The notes under the pieces: generated by a model
Told to the model about the DNA's origin: nothing
The model's database searches: none
The model's input: the letters and a program-made list of their open reading frames with translations, nothing else
Program-made: the position numbers and the translations under genes
Shown here: one piece after another, positions 52,897-61,902 of the stretch
Numbering within the stretch: the stretch's first letter is position 1
Layout of the letters: each line of letters begins with the position of its first letter
Assembly (NCBI RefSeq): GCF_028550435.1
Contig: NZ_JAQQKV010000003.1
Location: 248,001-312,000, forward strand
Reading direction: 5' to 3'
DNA length: 64,000 bases
Source: Asticcacaulis machinosus
Lineage (GTDB): Bacteria > Pseudomonadota > Alphaproteobacteria > Caulobacterales > Caulobacteraceae

Positions 52897-53750
52897 ACTA
52901 CCGCCACGGCTTTCATGCCGGAAACTTTGCCGATCTGGCCAAACATGCGGCGGTGTTGAGTTTCTTAAAGCACCTGCGCGGATCTGCGGCCCCGCTGACG
53001 GTCATCGATACCCATGCCGGGGCCGGTTATTATGACCTGTCCGATCCGCATTTTGCGCGCTCAAAAGAAGCCGAGGCCGGTATCAAATACCTGCTCAGTT
53101 CGGATGTGCCAGACAGCCTGAAACCGCTGGCCGGTTATGTGCGTGCCAAGAATGAGCGGGCCGGATTTCGCGACTCGATCGGCCTTTATCCCGGTTCGCC
53201 CGTGTTGACGCTGGATCACCTGCGGGTTGGCGATGCCTATGTCGGCTGCGAGTTGCGCCCTGACGATTTCCGCTATTTGCAGGAAGCGATTGTGCCGCGC
53301 GGTAAGGCGCAGAATGTCGATGGTTACAAATTTGCGGTGGGTGCCGCTCAGATTGATGACCCTGCCGACATGTTCTGGCTGATCGATCCGCCGTTTGAGC
53401 GGTCGGATGACTATACGCAGATTGTTGATGCGTTGAAGGCGGGGCTTACGGCGCGGCCAAACCTGACCGCCCTGATCTGGTTGCCACTGAAAGATCTGGA
53501 AACCTTTGACCGCTATCTGCGCGATATGGAGCATGAGCTGTTTAACGGCGAAACCCATGAGCCGGACCTGCTAATCGCTGAACTGCGTCTGCGCCCGCTG
53601 TGGAACCCGATGAAGATGAACGGCTGTGCACTGGTGGCGGTAGGTGCGCCGCAAGGGTTTGAGGCCGATCTGCGGGCCATTGCCGCCGATGTGGTCACGG
53701 TCTTTGGCGATGAGGGCGGGTTGGCCAAGGTCTGGACGCTCAACCCGTAA
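52893..53750 (+). CDS. rlmJ: 23S rRNA (adenine-N6) methyltransferase RlmJ
   Basis: 285 residues. MNYRHGFHAGNFADLAKHAAVLSFLKHL, DTHAGAGYYDLS (SAM-binding) and WLIDPPFERSDDY (DPPF catalytic motif in place of the usual DPPY) identify RlmJ, which methylates A2030 in E. coli 23S rRNA. Start overlaps the YjbR stop. Confidence 0.93.
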   Translation: MNYRHGFHAGNFADLAKHAAVLSFLKHLRGSAAPLTVIDTHAGAGYYDLSDPHFARSKEAEAGIKYLLSSDVPDSLKPLAGYVRAKNERAGFRDSIGLYPGSPVLTLDHLRVGDAYVGCELRPDDFRYLQEAIVPRGKAQNVDGYKFAVGAAQIDDPADMFWLIDPPFERSDDYTQIVDALKAGLTARPNLTALIWLPLKDLETFDRYLRDMEHELFNGETHEPDLLIAELRLRPLWNPMKMNGCALVAVGAPQGFEADLRAIAADVVTVFGDEGGLAKVWTLNP

Positions 53751-53964
53751 TCCCTCATCTAAAGTGCCCTTTAGGGCTCTGTGGCAAGGCCGCCAACTAC
53801 CTGAAACATGGTCGCCCGAACTAATGTGACGAGCCATGCGGCGTTTGAGCTAAATAAGCGCACAATATGCCGCAGTGCAATAACGCGCCTGTGATCTGTG
53901 GTTCATGGTCAGTCAGCGTTTTCCATGTTACGCTGGGTTAACCCAATTCTCATTCAATGGAATC

Positions 53965-54540
53965 ATGCCTATGCCTGACGATACCGTGGATTTCGCCCCG
54001 CTGGCTCAGGCCGAAGAGGCCGGAAAAGCCGTGCAGCAGGCGTCTGAACGCATGGCTAACTTCTGGATGGGAGCGCTGTCGCCCATGTGGGTGCCGTTCT
54101 GGGCGGCGACCTCGTTTGGGATCAGCGCGTGGAGCGTGGGTCAGGCTATGAGTGCTGCTAAGGCGGTGGGCCCGGACGGGGCGCTAAAACCTGTAAACTT
54201 TGTCAATCCGTGGCTGCCCAATGCCTCAGCCTTAAGTACGGTTATGGCCGAAACCGAAAGTGCGATCCGCGACACTCAGCGCGCGGCCATGAAGATGATG
54301 ATAGAGGCCGAAGAGGTCGCCGCCGAAGCCGTGGAGCGTATGCCGCATGTGCCGGTAAAGGCCGCCTTTGTGCCACAAGAGATTGCAACTGAGGCGGCGG
54401 TTGAGGCCGGCGCCGAAGCGGTAAAAACCGCCCCAGAGGCTATGGCGGCCACGATGGATACGGCCGCTGACAGTCTGGAGCCGCTGGCCAAGCCCGCCCC
54501 CAAAAAGAAGCGAGCGCCAAAGCCGAGCGCAGATAATTAA
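53965..54540 (+). CDS. Hypothetical protein with Lys/Ala-rich tail, phasin-like composition
   Basis: 191 residues from ATG 53965. Not recognised. N-terminal half is helical with a Trp-rich hydrophobic patch (FWMGALSPMWVPFWAATSFGISAW); residues about 95-125 are amphipathic (ETESAIRDTQRAAMKMMIEAEEVAAEAVERM); the tail is Ala/Glu-rich and ends PKKKRAPKPSADN. Size and composition recall polyhydroxyalkanoate granule phasins, but no motif proves it. Its stop overlaps the convergent phosphatase-like gene. Confidence 0.65.
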   Translation: MPMPDDTVDFAPLAQAEEAGKAVQQASERMANFWMGALSPMWVPFWAATSFGISAWSVGQAMSAAKAVGPDGALKPVNFVNPWLPNASALSTVMAETESAIRDTQRAAMKMMIEAEEVAAEAVERMPHVPVKAAFVPQEIATEAAVEAGAEAVKTAPEAMAATMDTAADSLEPLAKPAPKKKRAPKPSADN

Positions 54541-55466
54541 GGCTTTGACCTGACCGGTGACACTTCGACCATGATCGGCAGGTGATCTGAGCCGTAATAG
54601 GGCCCGATTGCCTTGGGTGACAGGTGCAGGCCGTCACGCGCAAAGGCGTTGTCGATATTTACCCGCAAAGGAACAGGCAGTCGTGCCGGCCACGTGCCGC
54701 CGAGGCTTGCGGCCACATGCAGCCTCTGGTCTTTCATCAGAACATCCAGAAGACGGGCATGGGGGGCAGAGTTGAAATCCCCGACAATGAGTGTGGCCTC
54801 ATCAGTGGATCTGTGCAGATAGTCGGCCAGAAAATCACGTTGTTTTGCTTGCGCGGCGGGCGGCTGAAACGGCCAGGGGCGGGTAAAGTGCGTCACCAGA
54901 AGTGTAAATCTGCCCTGTGGCGCCATCACATCGACCCGGTGCAGATTGCGATGGTCGATATAGCCTTTGGCATGGGTCAGCGGATAGCGCGAAAAGACAT
55001 GGCTGTCCCACGTCTCAAAATGGTAGGGGTACTGAGCCTTCATTAACGGCATGAGCCGTTCCTCAGCTCTGGGCCCGTCTTCGATATAGACGACAATATC
55101 GGGGTTCGTCTGAGTCACCCAATCGGCCAGCCGCTCAGGGGTTTTGTTATTGACCCACAGATTGGCAAACACGACCCGCACGGGCTTTACATCCGTTGCG
55201 GCGGGGTTGCCGGAGGGCAGCGCTGTGGGCCAAAAGCCTATGCCCATCGCAAGACAGGCCACAAATGTCATCAGGCACGCCACATGCCGCCTGAGCAGCA
55301 ACATCAGCACAGCAAAACACGCGGCCCCGCTCAACAGCGGCAAGGTAAATATATCAATCAGATACAGCTCACGCCCGGCCGGATTGAGCGCAATCATCAC
55401 CCCCAGCGCCAGCAGAGTGGCGGCGGCCAGAAAGCATAGGACATGAAACAGGCGGGTGATCAGCAC
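54537..55466 (-). CDS. Endonuclease/exonuclease/phosphatase family membrane protein
   Basis: 309 residues, GTG start, three bases after the YbjQ stop. Residues 1-80 contain about three hydrophobic helices; the EEP domain (about 90-305) has NLWVNN, the conserved GDFNSAPHARLLD and the terminal YYGSDHLPIMVEV with catalytic Asp-His. Active-site side probably periplasmic. Phosphatase or nuclease substrate unknown. Confidence 0.9.
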   Translation of the reverse strand: MLITRLFHVLCFLAAATLLALGVMIALNPAGRELYLIDIFTLPLLSGAACFAVLMLLLRRHVACLMTFVACLAMGIGFWPTALPSGNPAATDVKPVRVVFANLWVNNKTPERLADWVTQTNPDIVVYIEDGPRAEERLMPLMKAQYPYHFETWDSHVFSRYPLTHAKGYIDHRNLHRVDVMAPQGRFTLLVTHFTRPWPFQPPAAQAKQRDFLADYLHRSTDEATLIVGDFNSAPHARLLDVLMKDQRLHVAASLGGTWPARLPVPLRVNIDNAFARDGLHLSPKAIGPYYGSDHLPIMVEVSPVRSKP

Positions 55467-55469
55467 GGA

Positions 55470-55799
55470 TTAGCGCAGGCGGACCGCGGTGCCTGAGCAA
55501 CTCACCATCAGCATGGTGCCTTGGCCTACGGTCTGATAGTCTATATCGACGCTCAAAATCGCCGTGCCGCCCAGCTTTTCGGCCTCGATCTGCATTTCCT
55601 TGAGTGCCGCATCGCGAGCCTGACGCAGGACTTTTTCGTATGAGCCTGACCGGCCGCCGATGATATCGCGGATGCCGGCGAACAGGTCGCGAAAGATATT
55701 GGCCCCCAGAATGGCTTCGCCGGTAACTATGCCGAGATAGGCCTCGACCGGGCGGCCTTCGACCGTGTTGGTCGTGGTCAGGATTATTCCCTCAGCCAT
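55470..55799 (-). CDS. YbjQ family (heavy-metal-binding-like) protein
   Basis: 109 residues with AAAGGAAA upstream of the [39 protein letters not shown] and [28 protein letters not shown] are the YbjQ/DUF74 pattern, pentameric proteins without a settled function. Three bases before the phosphatase-like gene, so likely co-transcribed. Confidence 0.92.
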   Translation of the reverse strand: MAEGIILTTTNTVEGRPVEAYLGIVTGEAILGANIFRDLFAGIRDIIGGRSGSYEKVLRQARDAALKEMQIEAEKLGGTAILSVDIDYQTVGQGTMLMVSCSGTAVRLR

Positions 55800-55883
55800 A
55801 GTATTTCCTTTTGATTTAAGCTGTGCCTAAATGGCAGGTGATTGTACGGATTAATATCCACATCCTTGCGGGGGGCAAGGCCT

Positions 55884-56345
55884 ATGTTTGTAAAATCCCA
55901 TGAAGATGTGCAGCGCGTTTATGAGCAGGTGGGCACAATCAAGCGCCTGTCTGACCGGGTGGTGGGTCTTGGGCCGTTTGGTATAGGGCTTGACGGGATT
56001 CTGACCTGGATACCGGGAGCGGGGCTGATTTACAGCGTCGGTGCCAGTCTTATTATCCTGCTTCATGGTATTCGGGCGCGCATGGATTTGCCGACCTTTT
56101 TAATGGCGATCGGCGTTTTGTTTGTCGATAACGGCGTAAGCTCTGTGCCGGTCGTGGGGCAAGCCGCCGACCTGTTCTTTCAGGGTCATCTCTATGCTGC
56201 CAAACTGGTGCAAAACTATATCGACAAAACCCACTATGTTGCCGCCAGTAAGCGCGAAGCCCATGCGTCAGGCGCCCATGCCGATCATGTCGCAGCCATG
56301 AAATCGGTCAAGGGCAAGAAGCGGGTCATTTACCTTCATCCCTAG
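55884..56345 (+). CDS. DUF4112 membrane protein
   Basis: 153 residues from ATG 55884. IKRLSDRVVGLGPFGIGLDGILTWIPGAGLIYSVGASLIIL and VSSVPVVGQAADLFFQ are the DUF4112 pattern, with a helix pair and Gly/Pro-rich turns; C-terminal tail is basic. Function unknown. Confidence 0.85.
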   Translation: MFVKSHEDVQRVYEQVGTIKRLSDRVVGLGPFGIGLDGILTWIPGAGLIYSVGASLIILLHGIRARMDLPTFLMAIGVLFVDNGVSSVPVVGQAADLFFQGHLYAAKLVQNYIDKTHYVAASKREAHASGAHADHVAAMKSVKGKKRVIYLHP

Positions 56346-56428
56346 GCAGGTGATTGTCCCCCCATCTGTGCCCGCGCCCGGTTGCGCTGCCATCCTGACC
56401 TCAGACCCATTTTATCTGAGGATCAATT

Positions 56429-58087
56429 GTGCCCGACACCCAGACACCGCGCCTGAACCTTGCCCTGCTGGCGGCAGGGCAAAGTCAGAAACACATCACC
56501 CTGAACGAAGCCCTGATGCGCTGCGACGCCCTTATCCACGCCCGCGTATTAAGTGTGAACGTGGGTGCACAACCCGCCACGCCGGTGGATGGTGACGCCT
56601 ATATCCTGCCGTCAGGCGCCAGCGGCGCCGAGTGGGCGGGACAGCCCATCGGGGCGATGATACGTTATGATACCCACCTGTGGGAGGTGATCAATGTACC
56701 CGTCGGTGCACTGGTTTATATCGCTGACACCCAAAGTTTTGTGGTACGCACAGCGTCAGGCTGGGCTGGGCTGGAGGGCTATCTGCACCGGTTTGATAAT
56801 CTGACCCGGCTGGGGATTGGCACGGGGGCCGACAGCTATAACCGGCTGGCGCTCAAAAGCCCGGCGGCGCTTATGTCGGCCGAAGATAGTGGCAGCGGCG
56901 ATTTCAGTCTGGCGCTTAACCGCGGTGCCGATGATGCCGATGTGCAGCTTCTGTGGCAGTCGGCTTATGAGACCCGCGCGCTTTTGGGGCTGTTGGGCAA
57001 TGATGATCTGACGCTTAAGGTCTCGGACGGCATTAGCTGGCGTGAGGCGTTGCGGGTCAATCATGTCTCAGGGCGGGTGCGGTTTGGCGTTGCGCCCCTT
57101 AAATCACCCAATGCCGTTCAGCGTCGTCATGTGACTGGCCAAGGTTGGCTGAACAGCACCACGCCTGCCGATCATGACTGGCAAAGCATCGTCTGGTCAC
57201 CTGAACTTGGCCGGTTCTGCGCCGTGGCCGCGACGGGCACCGGCAACCGGGTTATGACCTCTGAGGATGGGGTGACGTGGACGCAGCGTACATCGGCCAC
57301 TGATAATAACTGGATGAGTGTCTGCTGGTCGCCGGAACTGGGCCGGTTCTGTGCGGTAGCCGCGACGGGCACCGGCAACCGCGTCATGACCTCACCTGAC
57401 GGCATTACATGGACGCAACGAACCTCCGCCGCTGACCATAGCTGGTCAAGCGTATGCTGGTCGCCGGAGCGGCATCTTTATTGCGCCGTAGCCGCGACGG
57501 GCACCGGTAATCGCGTTATGACCTCACCCGACGGGCTGGTCTGGACGGCGCGGACGACCCCGGCTGATCTTGACTGGCGCAGTGTCGTCTGGGCGGCGGA
57601 GATCGGCCTGTTTGTCGCCGTGGCGTCATCAGGCACCGGCAGCCGGATCATGACCTCAGCCGATGGCCTGACGTGGACGCAGCGAACCACGCCCGCCGAT
57701 CTGGACTGGCAGGGCTTAAGCTGGTCTGCGGAACTGAACCGGCTGGTGGCGGTGGCCTCATCCGGTACCGGCAACCGGGTCATGACCTCCGACGACGGCA
57801 TCACATGGTCTTTGCGTACCACACCGGCTGATCTGGACTGGCGCAGCGTGGCGTGGGCGGCGGAAATCGGTCTGTTTTGTGCGATGGCGTCATCGGGCAC
57901 GGGCAACCGCGTGATGACCTCAGCCGACGGTATCCACTGGTCATTGGGTGTAAGTGCGGCTGATAAGGGCTGGCGCGGCGTGGCGTGGTCGCCGGAACTG
58001 GGTTTGTTTGCCACCGTCGCCAATACGGGCACGGGCCAGCGGGCCATGACCTCAGTATCGGCGCATAGCTTTAATTACCGGAGCTAA
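56429..58087 (+). CDS. DUF2793 phage-type protein with seven beta-propeller repeats
   Basis: 552 residues, GTG start with GAGG upstream. Residues about 1-200 carry DUF2793 (TPRLNLALLAAGQSQKHITLNEALMR), found in phage and gene-transfer-agent tail proteins. From about 240, seven repeats of 44-45 residues follow, each like ADxxWxSVxWSPELGxFxAVAxTGTGNRVMTSxDGxTW; the repeat number matches a seven-bladed propeller. It ends FNYRS. It probably acts as a tail-fibre or adhesin-like surface protein. A GTA-holin gene starts five bases later. Confidence 0.85.
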   Translation: MPDTQTPRLNLALLAAGQSQKHITLNEALMRCDALIHARVLSVNVGAQPATPVDGDAYILPSGASGAEWAGQPIGAMIRYDTHLWEVINVPVGALVYIADTQSFVVRTASGWAGLEGYLHRFDNLTRLGIGTGADSYNRLALKSPAALMSAEDSGSGDFSLALNRGADDADVQLLWQSAYETRALLGLLGNDDLTLKVSDGISWREALRVNHVSGRVRFGVAPLKSPNAVQRRHVTGQGWLNSTTPADHDWQSIVWSPELGRFCAVAATGTGNRVMTSEDGVTWTQRTSATDNNWMSVCWSPELGRFCAVAATGTGNRVMTSPDGITWTQRTSAADHSWSSVCWSPERHLYCAVAATGTGNRVMTSPDGLVWTARTTPADLDWRSVVWAAEIGLFVAVASSGTGSRIMTSADGLTWTQRTTPADLDWQGLSWSAELNRLVAVASSGTGNRVMTSDDGITWSLRTTPADLDWRSVAWAAEIGLFCAMASSGTGNRVMTSADGIHWSLGVSAADKGWRGVAWSPELGLFATVANTGTGQRAMTSVSAHSFNYRS

Positions 58088-58091
58088 CACC

Positions 58092-58604
58092 ATGACGATG
58101 TTGGATATGATTGGTGGAGCCGGGGCTTTGGGCGGGGTGTTCGGGGCGGTGGGATCGGGGCTTAGCCGCCTGATCGGCATCTATGAACTGCGCGAAAAAC
58201 GCAAAGACCGCGCTATGGATATCGCCCATGACCGTGACCGCTGGGAGCATGATCTGAGGCTGATAGGGGCGCAGTCGGACGCGCAGGCCCGGCAGGCAGG
58301 ACAGGCGTTAGAGCACGCCGACAGCGAAGGACGCTGGGCCGGGCTTGAGGCATCGGTTGCGGCTGAGGCGAAACTGAACGGCGGCTATGTGTGGGTTGAG
58401 GCGGTGCGCGCTTTGGTGCGGCCGACACTCACGGTGCTGATCTGGGGGGTATTCAGCCTGTTGTTCTTTACGGCTCTGGGGGCGCGATTGCCTGCGGCGA
58501 TCCGCGAAGAGATTGTGATTACCTTCGTCAATGCGGTAACGTTCAGCGCTTCGACCGCGCTGGCGTGGTGGTTTGGCGATCGCGGGCCCCAAAGACCCAG
58601 ATGA
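58092..58604 (+). CDS. GTA-type three-helix holin (PF11351-like)
   Basis: 170 residues. Gly-rich N-terminal helix (GGAGALGGVFGAVGSGLSRLIG), a charged middle (about 30-100, many Arg, Asp, Glu), then VEAVRALVRPTLTVLIWGVFSLLFF and ITFVNAVTFSASTALAWWFGDRG. This fits the holin of three TMs for gene-transfer release. Four bases after the DUF2793 gene. No endolysin, capsid or terminase is seen around it. Confidence 0.78.
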   Translation: MTMLDMIGGAGALGGVFGAVGSGLSRLIGIYELREKRKDRAMDIAHDRDRWEHDLRLIGAQSDAQARQAGQALEHADSEGRWAGLEASVAAEAKLNGGYVWVEAVRALVRPTLTVLIWGVFSLLFFTALGARLPAAIREEIVITFVNAVTFSASTALAWWFGDRGPQRPR

Positions 58605-58618
58605 TCCGGCCCAAGGTA

Positions 58619-58709
58619 GCTTACTTTAGTCCCTCGCCGGGCGGTGGCTCTGCCACCTTGGCCGCCGCCTCAATGGCGGCCTGAGCGAAATGATCCATTT
58701 CGCTCTAAT
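58619..58709 (+). repeat. Palindromic intergenic repeat, copy E
   Basis: TTTAGTCCCTCGCCGGGCGG, hairpin GGTGGCTCTGCCACC, CCTCAATGGCGG and GAGCGAAATG...CATTTCGCTC then TAA. Same blocks and order as 16504-16603, 42 kb away. The TAA end abuts the stop of the GGDEF-EAL gene. Confidence 0.85.
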
Positions 58710-58711
58710 AA

Positions 58712-60403
58712 TTATCTGGCCAGCAAAGCCGGAAAGCGGCCATCGGTCATCAGGGCCGATTTTTCCGGATCGGCGGCAATCAGGGCCGACAGGGCAATGC
58801 GCAGGGCCTCGATCTGATCGTCACAGAAACCGTTGACGGTGATTTCCTCACCGGTGATGGCCTTACCGAACAGGAAGCCCTGACCGGTCTTGCAGCCCTG
58901 CTCCGATAGCCAATGGGCGGTCTCGAAGTTTTCGATCCCTTCGGCGGTGGTCGCCAGATCAAGGCTTTTGCACAGACTTAGGATCGCCTCGACAATTTTG
59001 CGGTCCTCAGGACGGCGCTGCGCCCCCATGATGAAGGACGAGTCGATCTTAAGCTTATCGAACGGCAGTTCACGCAGGTGGTTGAGGTTGGAATAGCCGG
59101 TGCCGAAATCATCGAGGGCTATGCGCACCCCTTGGTGCTTGAGGGCCAGCAGGATCAGTTTGGCGGTGTCATAATCCTGAACCAACGCGTTTTCCGTCAC
59201 TTCGACCTCAAGCCGGGACGGGGCAATCTCGTTGTCTTTCAGTACGGCCAGAATCTGCTTCGACAACCGGTGATCCTTGAGTTGGCTGGGAGAGATGTTG
59301 AGCGAAATATATACGCTGTCGGGCCAGACTTGCGCGTCCTGGCAGGCTTGCCCCAAAAGTTGCAAGGTGAGCTGATCAATCAGGCCCATATCCTCAGCCA
59401 CGGATATAAAGACATACGGCGCGATTGTACCGGCGTGCGGATGGTGCCAGCGGGCCAGCACTTCATAGCCTTCGATTTCGCCGGTCAGAAGCGTCACCAG
59501 CGGCTGATAATAGGCTTTGATTTCGCCGTTGCGAATGGCCTGACGCATGTCGGATTCCAGCGTGGCGCGGGCCTGAATGCGGGCGTCCATATCCTGATCA
59601 TAATATCTGATTTGCCCGCGGCCATCGTCCTTGGCGCGGTGCAAGGCCATGTCGGCCCGCTTCAAAAGATCGCTGCCGCTGAGATTGTCGTTGCATCTGG
59701 CGACGGCGATGCCAATGCTCACGCCCAGATGGCACGGTGGCGAAGCACTTTCTGCATTAAGATCAAACGGCGTCTCAAACGCCTGTAATAAACGTAAGGC
59801 GGCATCTTCGTGGGTATCGGTGTCAGTGACTTTAAACAGCACCGCAAATTCATCACCCGATGTACGATATAGCTGCGAATCGTCGCGCAACCCTGCGCCC
59901 AGACGCTCAGCAACCATCTGGAGCAGGATATCGCCGGCACGGTGGCCGTGGGTATCATTAACAGGCTTGAAATGGTCGAGGTCGATCATCATCAGGCCGA
60001 CATGGCTATGGTCGCTGTAACGGGCCTCCAGAGCCTCGTTCAGATCGACACTGAGGGTGCGCCGGTTGGGCAGGCCGGTCAGGGCGTCAAAGGCCGCCAT
60101 CTCATTCAGACGCATTTCGGCGGCATTGCGGTTTTCAAGGGCCGCTTTGAGCGCTACGGCCCGCCGGTGCGACAGCACGTACCCACAGATGAGCAGGGCC
60201 AGAAATATCAGCGCGCCGGCATTGGTCCATGCCGTCTGAGTCTCATGGGCAAGGTCTACAAACCGGCGAAACAGATCAAGATAGACGCCAAGGCCTGCCA
60301 ATCCGCAAAAGATCAGTACGTAAACCATCTCCTGACGGGCGCTGACCGGCTGAGCTTTACATGTCTTAGGCCTTAATAAGTTCAGCTTGGGGAATATGAC
60401 CAT
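58712..60403 (-). CDS. GGDEF-EAL cyclic-di-GMP protein
   Basis: 563 residues. Two hydrophobic helices (about 28-45 and 60-78) anchor it. GGDEF domain (about 105-275) has RTSGDEFAVLF: the signature is SGDEF, so cyclase activity is uncertain. The EAL domain (about 295-545) has YEVLARWHHP (EVL for EAL), NISPSQL, DDFGTGYSNLNHLRELPFDKLKID and GQGFLFGKAI; most phosphodiesterase residues appear kept. Probably a c-di-GMP phosphodiesterase or sensor. Confidence 0.92.
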   Translation of the reverse strand: MVIFPKLNLLRPKTCKAQPVSARQEMVYVLIFCGLAGLGVYLDLFRRFVDLAHETQTAWTNAGALIFLALLICGYVLSHRRAVALKAALENRNAAEMRLNEMAAFDALTGLPNRRTLSVDLNEALEARYSDHSHVGLMMIDLDHFKPVNDTHGHRAGDILLQMVAERLGAGLRDDSQLYRTSGDEFAVLFKVTDTDTHEDAALRLLQAFETPFDLNAESASPPCHLGVSIGIAVARCNDNLSGSDLLKRADMALHRAKDDGRGQIRYYDQDMDARIQARATLESDMRQAIRNGEIKAYYQPLVTLLTGEIEGYEVLARWHHPHAGTIAPYVFISVAEDMGLIDQLTLQLLGQACQDAQVWPDSVYISLNISPSQLKDHRLSKQILAVLKDNEIAPSRLEVEVTENALVQDYDTAKLILLALKHQGVRIALDDFGTGYSNLNHLRELPFDKLKIDSSFIMGAQRRPEDRKIVEAILSLCKSLDLATTAEGIENFETAHWLSEQGCKTGQGFLFGKAITGEEITVNGFCDDQIEALRIALSALIAADPEKSALMTDGRFPALLAR

Positions 60404-60724
60404 CGGGCTATGCCTAATCGTTTATTTTTGGGCTAAAAGCCGGTTCCATCCACGGGCTGCTACTGTAACGGGTAAAGCATTATACTTCGTTAAGGTGTGG
60501 GTGACGTAACAGTGGTGAAATAATTCGCCATTTGCGCGAATTTAGTGTCTTTTTTGCCCTACCGCACCGCGTCAACGATTCGTGATGCGGATATGTCTTG
60601 CTATGCGATTAAGAATTTATTAACTTTTTATATAAGTCCCCATTGAAACCTATGGGGCGAATGATTTCCGGGCGGCAATATCTTACGCTTGGGAATCGGA
60701 TTTCAGAAGTAGGGCAGGATTAAA
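60404..60724. other. Intergenic region with CtrA-type box
   Basis: Promoter area between the GGDEF-EAL gene (minus) and a 32-residue gene (plus). Apart from the CtrA box at 60609-60623 nothing else recognised. Confidence 0.6.
60609..60623 (+). promoter_or_regulatory. Candidate CtrA binding site
   Basis: TTAAGAATTTATTAA, i.e. TTAA-N7-TTAA, the full CtrA consensus of Caulobacterales, 102 bases before the ATG of the small membrane protein. Confidence 0.6.
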
Positions 60725-60823
60725 ATGGAAGCGTTTGTCGGCCTGACCGCCACTGCGATAATGCTTGCGTGCTTTGTCGCTTTCGTAGTGCTACCCTGGA
60801 TGCAGGATCACGAGCACCGCTGA
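60725..60823 (+). CDS. Small membrane protein, 32 residues
   Basis: MEAFVGLTATAIMLACFVAFVVLPWMQDHEHR. One hydrophobic helix (about 3-25) and a charged HEHR tail. AGGAT precedes the ATG by four bases. It is too short for family assignment. Placement behind a CtrA-type box suggests cell-cycle control, by inference. Confidence 0.55.
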   Translation: MEAFVGLTATAIMLACFVAFVVLPWMQDHEHR

Positions 60824-60916
60824 TTAGCGGGTGTGACCGTGCCACAATGGCGCGGGATATGCCTTAAATGGCATCAGTATTTGTAACCCTTACACTATAA
60901 GCCATTCAACACGTTT

Positions 60917-61138
60917 TCAGGCCGCGCGGTGTCCGGACAGGATGCCCGCGATTTCGCGTTCGGTCATGTCAATCAGGCCGCTGGCGTCATCGCTGTCGCC
61001 AGCGCGTTCAGTGACCAGCTTTTCAACATAGGTGCAGGCCCGCGCATATTCCACCGGGCGCGTGCCAATCTCGTCGAGCACGCGATCCAGCTTTTCAAAC
61101 AGGGCGCGCTTGTCTTCGTCCGATAGGGGCTGGCTCAT
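60917..61138 (-). CDS. Hypothetical protein, 73 residues
   Basis: From ATG 61138, with AAGGAT upstream. Helical and acidic: MSQPLSDEDKRALFEKLDRVLDEIG then ARACTYVEKLVTERAGDSDD and a C-terminal LIDMTEREIAGILSGHRAA. Family not recognised. Nothing else is seen in the 305 bases between it and the SUKH gene at 61444. Confidence 0.6.
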   Translation of the reverse strand: MSQPLSDEDKRALFEKLDRVLDEIGTRPVEYARACTYVEKLVTERAGDSDDASGLIDMTEREIAGILSGHRAA

Positions 61139-61443
61139 GGCGTCATCCTTTGTCTGCAAACACATAAAGGCAGAATGATACCATCAGCCTTAAGGCATAA
61201 GGGATCAATAAGGGCGATGCTGCGCTGCGGTAATGGAGCCGTAGAAAAAGACAGTTAATGCCGATGGGGTTCCAGTCACCAAGTTTCATAAGTTTTGCGA
61301 TACCGCGGTTGGCCATATAGTGCCAAGTTGCTCACGTTAGGCGCCGCATAGAAGATCGGGTTACAATGCAACTGATCCCATAAAGTCCATAATTCTGTGC
61401 GCCATACTGGGGCTGCGGTCATTAGAAATGGAGGTTTTAATTA
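61139..61443. other. Gap without a recognisable gene
   Basis: 305 bases with no convincing ORF, terminator or known site; GGAGG at 61431-61435 belongs to the SUKH gene. Confidence 0.5.
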
Positions 61444-61902
61444 ATGTCGCTAACTCTGCCACAAGCGAAACCGGCTTCGTCAACAACACTTGCAAGGCTC
61501 ACTGAAACTTACGGAGAGTTGCCGCACGGTTACCAGAAATTTATTGGGGTGCACGATGGTGTAACCCCTCCAGAGAATGTATTGCGCGGTACGAACAATT
61601 CGATAGGAGTTCGCAGTTTTATCGCGGCCTCAGATATTTTAGAAACGGCGCAATCTGTTGACGGTCTGTCAGACGATCTAATCCCTATTGCAGATGATGA
61701 CGCCGGAAATTTTATTTGCCTTGGAGTATTTGACCATAAAATCTATTTTTGGGATCACGAGGTTGACCGAAATGAAGTTATCGCGGACAGCTTCGAAGAT
61801 TTTCTTGAGCGTCTCGATCCGTTCGATTTATCACAAGTTCAGTTGGAAAAAGGGCAAGTCATGAGAGTTTGGCTGAACGCTAATTTTAAGCCGGAATTTT
61901 AA
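61444..61902 (+). CDS. SMI1/KNR4 (SUKH) family protein, possible immunity protein
   Basis: 152 residues with GGAGG upstream. LTETYGELPHGYQKFIGVHDGVTPPE, SFIAASDILETAQ, LIPIADDDAGNFICLGVFDHKIYFWDHE and SFEDFLERLDP follow the SUKH pattern. SUKH proteins are commonly immunity partners of polymorphic toxins. No toxin gene is seen nearby. The codon use is more AT-rich than the neighbours, which hints at recent gain. Confidence 0.85.
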   Translation: MSLTLPQAKPASSTTLARLTETYGELPHGYQKFIGVHDGVTPPENVLRGTNNSIGVRSFIAASDILETAQSVDGLSDDLIPIADDDAGNFICLGVFDHKIYFWDHEVDRNEVIADSFEDFLERLDPFDLSQVQLEKGQVMRVWLNANFKPEF

